13,200 bases of DNA from the NCBI GenBank assembly GCA_047974855.1, contig JBKECT010000019.1:1-13200 (forward strand), given 5' to 3'. Within the stretch, counting starts at the first letter, position 1, and every line of letters starts with the position of its first letter. This DNA is from CAYNRG01 sp047974855. GTDB taxonomy: Bacteria; Bacillota_I; Bacilli_A; Erysipelotrichales; Erysipelotrichaceae. The translations under genes and the position numbers were made by a program. The notes beneath the pieces are model-generated. The model did no database searches. It had not been told where the DNA came from and saw only the letters and a list, made by a program, of their open reading frames with translations. Positions 6,283 through 12,676 of the stretch are shown one piece after another.

Positions 6283-7557
6283 TTATTCACCCACTCTCTC
6301 AATTTTTATCCCTAGTTTTTCAACTTCTTTTAGAAAAGTTGGGAATGATTTATTGATGGCCGCTTCCGGTCCTATCACGATTTCTTTATCTGCACATAAT
6401 GCACCAATGATTAGTGCCATTACAATACGGTGATCTTGATACCCTTCTAATTCTTCTTTTACATTCCAGTCATCAGCTGCGTGAACTGTCATTGAATTAG
6501 CTGATACACTCACTTGAACTCCACATTTCTTAAGTTCTGTTTCCATAGCCAAAACACGATCACTTTCTTTTAAACGTAATCGTGCAATATTCACTAACTC
6601 ACTTTTTTCATGTGCCAATGATGCAACAATGCTTAAAATAGGTCCTAAATCTGGGCAATCTTGAAGATCTAACTTTTGACCAACCAATGTCGCAGGAAGT
6701 ATTCTATATCCATTTTCTATTCTTTGAATCTGAGCTCCCATTTGAGTTAGATAATCAATAATCACCTTATCTCCCTGTGCAGTTTCACTAGGCAAATTCA
6801 AGCAATCAAGAGGACCTCTAAAACATCCCAAGGCCGCAAAAAAAGCAAACTGTGAAAAATCCCCTTCTACCACACGATGACTTGCTCGGTATTTTTGATT
6901 CCCTGCAATGTGATAGCTTCCATCTTGTAACTCTTCAACCATAACACCAAACTCTTTCATGACAGAGATAGTCATATTCACATAGGACCGACTTTCAAAT
7001 ACGCCATCCACTTTTATCACTGATTCTTGTTCTAGCAGTGGTAACACAAAAAGCAAGCCGGATATAAACTGTGATGATAGACCACCATCAACGACATACT
7101 CTCCCGCTTTCAATGGCCCTTTAACTTCTACCTTCTCGCTATCAGAAAAGAAATAACAGCCCATTTCTTTAAACAATGTATCATAAACTTGAAGTGGTCT
7201 CTCCAATAGTCTTTTACTCCCTTTAAACTGAACTAACTCCTTGGTTTGAGCAAACAAAGGAATTAAAAATCGCAAAGTGCTTCCTGAGTTATTACAATCA
7301 ATGATGGCTGGGTGAATATTCTCTAGCATCGAAATTCCTTCTACTATCACTTTACTCCCTTGAATCTCAATCGTTGCACCCAATTGCTTAAGTCCGTTAA
7401 TGGTTGCAGAAATATCTTCATTAAAATCAACGGAATCAATCACACTTATCCCTTGCGCTAATGCAGCACAAATAAGATAGCGATGAGCTTGCGACTTACT
7501 TGATGGCATTACAATTGTGGATGGCTTTATATTGCCACGACAAATTCTAACCTTCAT
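6283..7557 (-). CDS. aroA: 3-phosphoshikimate 1-carboxyvinyltransferase (EPSP synthase)
   Basis: Sixth step of the shikimate pathway: joins PEP to shikimate-3-phosphate. The 424-aa two-domain inverted-barrel enzyme shows Lys21-Ser22 and Arg26 in the S-K-S-Q-A-H-R segment (20-26), NSGSTLRF (90-97), LLERPLQ (117-123), SSQF (161-164), the catalytic Asp303 in CPDLGP, LKESDR (329-334) with Glu331, QDHRIVMAL (374-382) and INKSFPTF (401-408) with Lys403. The start is ATG 7555-7557, eleven bases inside aroF; an in-frame TTG at 7584 would extend further into aroF and is less likely. The ribosome site (GGAAGAGAAG) is weaker than in the neighbours, so coupling to aroF translation is likely. The PEP loop reads N-S-G-S-T-L-R-F where the E. 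coli enzyme has N-A-G-T-A-M-R-P. Confidence 0.95.
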   Translation of the reverse strand: MKVRICRGNIKPSTIVMPSSKSQAHRYLICAALAQGISVIDSVDFNEDISATINGLKQLGATIEIQGSKVIVEGISMLENIHPAIIDCNNSGSTLRFLIPLFAQTKELVQFKGSKRLLERPLQVYDTLFKEMGCYFFSDSEKVEVKGPLKAGEYVVDGGLSSQFISGLLFVLPLLEQESVIKVDGVFESRSYVNMTISVMKEFGVMVEELQDGSYHIAGNQKYRASHRVVEGDFSQFAFFAALGCFRGPLDCLNLPSETAQGDKVIIDYLTQMGAQIQRIENGYRILPATLVGQKLDLQDCPDLGPILSIVASLAHEKSELVNIARLRLKESDRVLAMETELKKCGVQVSVSANSMTVHAADDWNVKEELEGYQDHRIVMALIIGALCADKEIVIGPEAAINKSFPTFLKEVEKLGIKIERVGE

Positions 7558-8572
7558 AGACTTCTCTTCCAACCGCTTGTGCAACAGCTTTAACTTTTTT
7601 AACTAACTCTTTAAAACGTTCTGGTTTCAGTGACTGTTGTCCATCAGACCACGCTGTTTCAGGTGTTGGATGAACCTCTACCATAATGCCGTCCGCACCA
7701 GCGGCAATCGCTGCCAAGCTCATACTCTCTACCCATTTCCAATTTCCTGTTCCATGTGATGGATCAACAATAATTGGCAAATGCGTTTTTTCACGCAATA
7801 CAGGAATGGCACTTAAGTCTAGAGTGTTCCTTGTATAACTTTCAAACGTTCTAATTCCTCTTTCACATAGCATCACATTAGGGTTTCCTTCTGCCAAAAT
7901 ATACTCTGCAGACATCAACCATTCTTCAATTGTATTTCCTGCTCCCCGCTTTAATAACACCGGTTTTTTCACTTTTCCTACCACTTTAAGCAATTCAAAA
8001 TTTTGCATATTCCGTGCGCCAATTTGAATTATATCTACTTTTTCTAAAAACTCTGCTAGTCCATCTACTTTAGTAAGCTCAGAAACTGTAGGCATCTGTG
8101 ATTTTTTTCCAGCAGTCTCAATCATCTCTAAGCCTACATTTTTTAACCCCTGAAATGCGTAAGGTGAGGTTCTAGGCTTATAGGCACCACCTCTTAAGAT
8201 AGTTGCTCCTGAAGCTTTTATTTCTTGAGCTATATCCACCATCATTTCTTGACCTTCCACAGAGCATGGACCAGCCATAATCACAAGTGGACAGTTTCTT
8301 CCAATTTTAATATTTTGAACTTGCACTATGGAATCTTCTTCATGGTATAGCCGACTTGCAAGTTTATAGGGCACACCAATCCGTTGAACATTTTCAACCC
8401 ACTCACTCGCTTGAATTGTTTTTTCATCTATCTTAGAAACATCACCCAAAAGAATCATCAAGTCATAGTTTTCGACAGATGAAAAGTTTATCGCCACTCC
8501 CTGCAATTCCAATTGACTTGCCAATTGTTCTCTATCTTTTTGTGGTGTGTTCTTGTTAATCGCTACAATCAT
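7547..8572 (-). CDS. aroF: 3-deoxy-7-phosphoheptulonate (DAHP) synthase, class I-beta with N-terminal regulatory domain
   Basis: First step of the pathway: condenses PEP and erythrose-4-phosphate. At 341 aa it has an N-terminal ferredoxin-like domain (about 1-68), the allosteric domain that binds Phe/Tyr in the Thermotoga maritima enzyme, followed by a TIM barrel. Barrel motifs are AGPCSVE (100-106), LRGGAYKPRTSPYAFQG (126-142), LLKRG (206-210), VDPSHGTG (269-276) and EVHPTPETAWSDGQQSL (299-315). The metal ligands are Cys103, His273, Glu299 and Asp310, matching the T. maritima set with an offset of one. No chorismate mutase domain is fused. The start is ATG 8570-8572, preceded by AGAGGGG, 13 bases after the aroEK stop; a TTG at 8593 is rejected. 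Confidence 0.95.
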   Translation of the reverse strand: MIVAINKNTPQKDREQLASQLELQGVAINFSSVENYDLMILLGDVSKIDEKTIQASEWVENVQRIGVPYKLASRLYHEEDSIVQVQNIKIGRNCPLVIMAGPCSVEGQEMMVDIAQEIKASGATILRGGAYKPRTSPYAFQGLKNVGLEMIETAGKKSQMPTVSELTKVDGLAEFLEKVDIIQIGARNMQNFELLKVVGKVKKPVLLKRGAGNTIEEWLMSAEYILAEGNPNVMLCERGIRTFESYTRNTLDLSAIPVLREKTHLPIIVDPSHGTGNWKWVESMSLAAIAAGADGIMVEVHPTPETAWSDGQQSLKPERFKELVKKVKAVAQAVGREVYEG

Positions 8573-8585
8573 CTTTGCCCCTCTT

Positions 8586-9818
8586 CTATTCAATGATGTT
8601 GGTTATTATTTCAACCACATCCGATAATTCCCCATTATTTTCTATCTCTATATCAGCATATAATTTGTACAACGCTTTTCTTTGTTCATATAATTCTACA
8701 ATTTTGTCAAAGCTAGAACTTAGCGGACGGCTTTCATCCTGTGGCAGGCGATATAAGTCTTGTTGTATCCAAACTATTTTACCATGTTGTCTTAAAAGTT
8801 GCATCACTCTTTTCTTAACAATGATTCCACCACCACAATCAAAAATAACACCGTGTTGATCTAAATTATTTAATACAACCTCTTCTTCTAATTTCCTAAA
8901 TGCTTGTTCCCCACGCTCTAAAATGATTTGTGCTGGCAACATATCATATTTTTCTCTTATCTCTTCATCAATCGAGATAACCTTTTTATTTAACAGTTCT
9001 CCAACTTGCTTAGCTATTGTTGTCTTACCAACTCCTGGCATTCCAATAAAAACAATGTTCTCTTTTTCCTTTTCAATTTTCGCAATCATGTCGTCAATCA
9101 CATCGTCAGATAATTCCTTATTTTCAAAAATTTCAATTGCTTTCTTCGCTTGTGCTACAAGCATACCCAGTCCACCAATTGTTTTTATTCCAAGCTCCCT
9201 AGCCTGCTGGATCAATAACGTTTGCTTTGGGTTATAGATAACATCAATCACTAGTTCCGCTTCTTTAAACTTTTCTAAATCAACAACTTTCCCATCACTT
9301 TGCGGAAACATTCCAACTGATGTAGACTGTATGAACACTTCACAATCGAGATGGTTTTCATACAACTCTTCATAGCTAATACACCCGCTTGTTCTCTTGC
9401 GAGAAACTTGAAGATATTTTATTTCTTTCTTATCTAAAACTGCCTTAATTGTTTTCGCTGTTCCACCATCACCTAATAGGCAAACCTTTTTAATTTTTAA
9501 ATCACAAGGTACCTCTTTCAGCAACCACTCAAATCCATAGAAATCAGTATTATACCCCACCAACTTTCCAGCTCTTTTAACAATGGTGTTTACTGCTCCA
9601 ATTTGTCTTGCTTCTTCCATGATTTCATCGCAATACAAAATTACTTTTTCTTTGTATGGTGCTGTAATATTAATCGCTTCAAAATCAGCTTTTTTCATCC
9701 ACAAGTCAAACTCTTTCTCATCTAGTGATTGCAGTTCGTAGCCTTCTTTTGTCAATTCTTGATGAATTTGTGAAGAGTAACTATGCCGAACCGGATTTCC
9801 AATTAATCCTCTTTTCAT
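8586..9818 (-). CDS. aroEK: Shikimate dehydrogenase-shikimate kinase fusion (AroE-AroK)
   Basis: A 410-aa bifunctional protein for steps four and five: NADPH reduction of 3-dehydroshikimate, then ATP phosphorylation of shikimate. Residues 1-248 are AroE: RHSYSSQIH (11-19), NITAPYK (50-56) with catalytic Lys56, GAVNTI (74-79), NTD (90-92) with catalytic Asp92, the nucleotide loop GDGGTAKT (116-123), STSVGM (165-170) and GLGMLVAQA (217-225). Residues 253-410 are shikimate kinase: Walker A GMPGVGKTT (259-267), Asp284, RGEQAFRKLE (302-311), GGG (329-331), the lid motif ESRPL (362-366) and Arg380. A short charged linker (about 245-253) joins them, with no stop or frameshift. The first Asp of the kinase DxD is Ser282. 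The start ATG overlaps the aroC TGA (ATGA), with GAGGAG upstream. Confidence 0.95.
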   Translation of the reverse strand: MKRGLIGNPVRHSYSSQIHQELTKEGYELQSLDEKEFDLWMKKADFEAINITAPYKEKVILYCDEIMEEARQIGAVNTIVKRAGKLVGYNTDFYGFEWLLKEVPCDLKIKKVCLLGDGGTAKTIKAVLDKKEIKYLQVSRKRTSGCISYEELYENHLDCEVFIQSTSVGMFPQSDGKVVDLEKFKEAELVIDVIYNPKQTLLIQQARELGIKTIGGLGMLVAQAKKAIEIFENKELSDDVIDDMIAKIEKEKENIVFIGMPGVGKTTIAKQVGELLNKKVISIDEEIREKYDMLPAQIILERGEQAFRKLEEEVVLNNLDQHGVIFDCGGGIIVKKRVMQLLRQHGKIVWIQQDLYRLPQDESRPLSSSFDKIVELYEQRKALYKLYADIEIENNGELSDVVEIITNIIE

Positions 9819-10915
9819 CTAATTGCTCCTCGTGCTGAAAATTCCATTAAACAGTCCATGACCACTAGTGCAACAAGGCTATCCACAACAACACTAACAC
9901 GATAAATAAGTGCTGGATCGTGACGTCCTTGAAGTTCAACAATAACATCACTGTTTGTACTAATATCTACCGTTTTCTGTTTTTTACCGATGCTTGCTGT
10001 TGGTTTTATAACTGTCTTCATTATCACTGGTTCTCCTGTTGAAAGACCTCCTAAAATGCCACCATTGTTATTAGTTTTAATTTTTACCTTTCCATTTATT
10101 ATTTCCATTTGGTCATTAACTTCACTTCCGTACTGATCTGCAAACTGAAACCCTAAACCAAACTCAACTCCCTTAACACCGCCAATACTAAATACTGCAT
10201 GTGCCAAGCGACTCTCCAATGAATCAAAAAACGGTTCTCCTAATCCTATCGGCAGTTGCATAATCGCCGTTTCAATAATCCCACCAACAGAATCTTGATT
10301 TAATTTTGCTTGTTCAATTTTTTGTTCAAATTCTTGTTTTATCTTTTCAGATAACACAGGAAATCCCTGTTTTGAAATTAAATCAATTTGTTTATTTAAA
10401 GTTTCATATTCCGATGAAAATAAATCATCTTTTTGATCATGTAGCTGTACCACATGACTCCCAATTTTTATACCTAAATTTTGAAGATATTGCAGAGCTA
10501 TTGCTCCTGAAGCAACAAGTGGGGCTGTTAATCTGCCAGAAAAATGTCCACCACCGCGATAATCTTGATTTCCTTGATATTTAATATGTGCAGCATAGTC
10601 AACATGGGATGGTCTCATAATTGTTTTATTTTTTTCATAATCTTTGCTGTCTTGATTTTTATTTTTTACATAAAAGCAACACGGTGCACCCGTAGTCACA
10701 CCGTTAAAAACACCACTTATCAATTCCACTTCATCCATCTCTTGACGTGCCGTTGATAAACTTGTTTTGGATTTTCTTTTTTCCATTTGTTGCTTCATAA
10801 ATTTTTCATCAATAAGAATTCCCGATGGAAATCCCGCCACAACAACGCCAACACCTTCACCATGAGATTCACCAAAAATTGAAATTTGTAGATTATTTCC
10901 CAATGTGTTTTTCAT
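9815..10915 (-). CDS. aroC: Chorismate synthase
   Basis: Last step of the pathway: reduced-FMN-dependent loss of phosphate from EPSP to give chorismate, the branch point to Phe, Tyr, Trp, folate and quinones. At 366 aa it has the normal length. Motifs are FGESHGEGVG (14-23) with catalytic His18, the SGVFNGVTTGAP block (67-78), RPSHVD (101-106) with the second catalytic His, the glycine-rich FMN loop GGGHFSGRLTA (121-131), NNNGGILGGLSTGEP (282-296) and GRHDP near 330. The loop wording GGGHFSGRLTA instead of the more common GGGRSSARETA is a variant I associate with Clostridia-like enzymes. The start ATG lies 23 bases inside the end of aroB, preceded by AAGGAGA. It ends in ATGA overlap with aroEK. 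Confidence 0.96.
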   Translation of the reverse strand: MKNTLGNNLQISIFGESHGEGVGVVVAGFPSGILIDEKFMKQQMEKRKSKTSLSTARQEMDEVELISGVFNGVTTGAPCCFYVKNKNQDSKDYEKNKTIMRPSHVDYAAHIKYQGNQDYRGGGHFSGRLTAPLVASGAIALQYLQNLGIKIGSHVVQLHDQKDDLFSSEYETLNKQIDLISKQGFPVLSEKIKQEFEQKIEQAKLNQDSVGGIIETAIMQLPIGLGEPFFDSLESRLAHAVFSIGGVKGVEFGLGFQFADQYGSEVNDQMEIINGKVKIKTNNNGGILGGLSTGEPVIMKTVIKPTASIGKKQKTVDISTNSDVIVELQGRHDPALIYRVSVVVDSLVALVVMDCLMEFSARGAIR

Positions 10916-11918
10916 AAGATTTCTCCTTTATCTTTTCTTTCGCTGCATCCAATGAAAGATCCACAATAGACCATTCTCCTATTTCTTTTAGAGTCACCAG
11001 TTTAATCCTGTCATGTTCCCTTTTTTTATCTTTACCTATTTTATCCACCACATCCAAAACTAGCCCATCGTAAGTAACCGGAGATTGAATAGAACTTAAA
11101 ATATCCCTAACTCTATTTGTTAATTTTTCATTTTCAATCATCGCTAACATTCCTAACCCAACGCATTCACCATGCAACAAATTCCCCAATTCAAGACTTT
11201 CAATCGCATGACCAAGCGTATGACCGAAGTTTAAACAATGCCGAATACCTGAATCTTTTTCATCCTGACAAACTATCTCTTTTTTTAATTCTACTGTTCT
11301 ATAAATGATAGCGTCCAAATCTTTAGTTTCTTGGGCTATTTGCTCCACTAAACTTTCATCAAAAAGAAGGCCCATCTTCAAAATTTCCACTAAACCATTA
11401 GTCATTTGGCGTTTATCCAATGTCTCAAGCACCGTTGGGTCTATAAAGACTTGCTTAGGTTGCCAAAAAGTTCCCACCGCATTTTTAACACCACCTAAAT
11501 TAATCGCCGTTTTCCCACCTATACTACTATCTACTTGTGCTAATAGCGTTGTTGGTACTTGAGTCCAAGGCATCCCTCGCAAGTAAGTTGAGGCAACAAA
11601 CCCAGCTAAGTCACCAACAACTCCTCCTCCAACAGCAATAATGGTGTCCTTTTTAGTAAATTCTTCTTTTTGAAGATGGAGTAAACATGCCTCATACTCC
11701 ACCACTGACTTTCCAGCTTCTCCACTTGAAATAAGATGAATAATCGCATCTGGAAATTGTCGAAGTACCACATCACGGTAACAGCGTGGAACTCCTTCCT
11801 CACTAATTATAAACACTCTCCCTCTAATTCCGTTGTTTTCTCTAATCTTCATTAAAGCTCCCTGACCAAAGAAAATAGTCGTAGCACCATCGTTATACTG
11901 AATATCTATTTTTTTCAT
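10893..11918 (-). CDS. aroB: 3-dehydroquinate synthase
   Basis: Second step of the pathway: NAD- and metal-dependent cyclisation of DAHP to 3-dehydroquinate. At 341 aa it has a standard length. Seen are SSGEAGKS (64-71), the NAD loop GGGVVGDL (97-104), YLRGMPWTQVPTTLLAQVDSS across 112-132, GGKTAIN (134-140) with Lys136, Lys145, and the metal ligands Glu178 (LVEILK), His233 (NFGHTLGHAIE) and His249 (LLHGE). The start is ATG 11916-11918, set by AAGGAGA (11925-11931) seven bases upstream; an in-frame extension of 12 codons has no ribosome site. It is the first aro gene. A 23-codon ORF with Phe-Tyr-Trp codons overlaps its start out of frame (see that entry). Confidence 0.96.
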   Translation of the reverse strand: MKKIDIQYNDGATTIFFGQGALMKIRENNGIRGRVFIISEEGVPRCYRDVVLRQFPDAIIHLISSGEAGKSVVEYEACLLHLQKEEFTKKDTIIAVGGGVVGDLAGFVASTYLRGMPWTQVPTTLLAQVDSSIGGKTAINLGGVKNAVGTFWQPKQVFIDPTVLETLDKRQMTNGLVEILKMGLLFDESLVEQIAQETKDLDAIIYRTVELKKEIVCQDEKDSGIRHCLNFGHTLGHAIESLELGNLLHGECVGLGMLAMIENEKLTNRVRDILSSIQSPVTYDGLVLDVVDKIGKDKKREHDRIKLVTLKEIGEWSIVDLSLDAAKEKIKEKSYEKHIGK

Positions 11919-11964
11919 CCCGTATCTCCTTCCAGTAGAAAGAAAGAGTAACATCCGTTGACAT
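11893..11964 (-). CDS. Candidate aromatic leader peptide upstream of and overlapping aroB
   Basis: A 23-codon ORF begins at ATG 11962-11964, five bases after AGGTG (11970-11974), the same kind of ribosome site as seen before the NusG_II and ArsC-like genes. It starts MSTDVTLSFYWK. Codons 9, 10 and 11 (11932-11940) are TTC, TAC, TGG: Phe, Tyr, Trp in a row. Codons 12-13 are the aroB Shine-Dalgarno AAGGAG itself. It ends with TAA at 11893-11895, 26 bases inside aroB and out of its frame. The Phe-Tyr-Trp run in front of a chorismate operon suggests ribosome-mediated sensing of charged aromatic tRNAs. That it is translated is inferred. The chance explanation is real: one copy of each codon is modest compared with classical attenuators. 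Confidence 0.5.
   Translation of the reverse strand: MSTDVTLSFYWKEIRDEKNRYSV
11926..11945 (-). promoter_or_regulatory. Predicted hairpin masking the aroB ribosome binding site
   Basis: On the minus strand UUUCUUUC (11938-11945) can pair with GGAAGGAG (11926-11933) over eight pairs, three of them G-U, around a UACU loop. The second strand contains the aroB Shine-Dalgarno. The first strand and loop carry the Phe and Tyr codons of the candidate leader peptide, so a ribosome translating the leader would open it. The stem is weak and could be coincidental purine-pyrimidine pairing. Confidence 0.35.
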
Positions 11965-11967
11965 TAC
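11948..11967 (-). promoter_or_regulatory. Small inverted repeat over the leader-peptide start codon
   Basis: On the minus strand GUAAUGUC and GAUGUUAC pair over eight positions (two G-U) around an AACG loop. The leader ATG (11962-11964) lies in the first arm. A pyrimidine-rich UCUUUCUUUCU run follows, so a weak terminator or attenuator is a second reading. Confidence 0.3.
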
Positions 11968-11977
11968 CCCACCTATT

Positions 11978-12598
11978 TTATTTTTTCCCTAACTCAAACC
12001 CTGAGCGATAAACTACTTTCAATAGCTCCACTTCTTCTTCTGTCATCACTCTTTCAGTTGCGTCATGGGTCCCTACTGTTCCAATATTGTAACTTACAAC
12101 TTCACCATCTTTAACAAAATAAACAGCTGGCACATACAAAAATTCATTTCCAGATTCATCTTTTTCAACGTACTCTTGAACTAATTCCATCAATTGAACA
12201 TAGTCTGAGTTTGTTTCAACTCGAATATCATCACCATCTAAACGAGTGTCCACATATAGAACTCGGCGATCAAATTCCTTTGCAATATCATTTAAAATTG
12301 GTGCTGCTTCTTTACACCAAGGGCAACTAGAAAATCCAAAATAAACCACAAATGTTTCATCTTTTTCAAAGTAGCTATTCACTTCACTCATGGTTGCAGA
12401 AACAAAGACATGTTCTTCATCCGTAAATCCTTCATATCCGCTCATATCTGCCCTCTCTCCATCATCACACTCTTCTTCTACCCCACAACCCAAAACTCCT
12501 GTTGTTGCCGTTTCTGTTGGCTCTGGTGTTGATTGTATAGTTTCAGATGAACATCCCATCAAGAACATTATCATTACAGCTATTATTCCCTTCTTCAT
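11978..12598 (-). CDS. Thioredoxin-fold lipoprotein with CPWC active site
   Basis: A 206-aa predicted lipoprotein. The N-terminus has two lysines, a hydrophobic core and a lipobox ending L-M-G-C (13-16), so Cys16 would be lipid-modified and the protein held on the outer face of the membrane. A Thr/Pro/Glu-rich linker follows, with an extra cysteine pair (Cys38, Cys44) in an acidic stretch. The thioredoxin-like domain (about 65-205) has YFGFSSCPWCKEAAP with CPWC at 92-95 and the cis-Pro loop VPAVYF (Pro157). The likely role is thiol-disulfide exchange outside the cell; the partner is unknown. The start is ATG 12596-12598 with GAGGA upstream; an in-frame ATG at 12625 has no ribosome site. It ends 59 bases before aroB with no clear terminator or new promoter, so it may lead the aro transcript. 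Confidence 0.82.
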   Translation of the reverse strand: MKKGIIAVMIMFLMGCSSETIQSTPEPTETATTGVLGCGVEEECDDGERADMSGYEGFTDEEHVFVSATMSEVNSYFEKDETFVVYFGFSSCPWCKEAAPILNDIAKEFDRRVLYVDTRLDGDDIRVETNSDYVQLMELVQEYVEKDESGNEFLYVPAVYFVKDGEVVSYNIGTVGTHDATERVMTEEEVELLKVVYRSGFELGKK

Positions 12599-12636
12599 TT
12601 CATTTATTCCTCGCTTTCTGCTCATTATTTTACACT

Positions 12637-12651
12637 ATTTTACTGTAAAAT
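12637..12651. promoter_or_regulatory. 15-base palindrome in the divergent promoter region, possible operator
   Basis: ATTTTAC and GTAAAAT form a perfect seven-base inverted repeat around a single central base. A further half-site ATTTTACAC lies at 12627-12635. The site is between the start codons of the lipoprotein gene and the divergent membrane protein gene, overlapping AT-rich hexamers (TAAAAT, minus strand at 12627-12632 and 12637-12642) that could be the lipoprotein -10. It may be an operator, or merely a product of the AT-rich promoter context. Confidence 0.35.
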
Positions 12652-12661
12652 GGAAGATTTA

Positions 12662-12670
12662 TGATACAAT
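12662..12670 (+). promoter_or_regulatory. Extended -10 promoter directly in front of the membrane protein gene
   Basis: TGATACAAT is an extended -10 with hexamer TACAAT at 12665-12670. No clear -35 is seen. The usual six-base distance to the transcription start would put the first base of the RNA at 12677, which is the A of the ATG. Confidence 0.5.
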
Positions 12671-12676
12671 ACACCC

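Noticed and set aside
11919..11954. Aro operon frame extension giving aroB 12 more residues
   Set aside because: No ribosome site at 11954, while AAGGAGA is well placed for the ATG at 11918, where the conserved protein begins.
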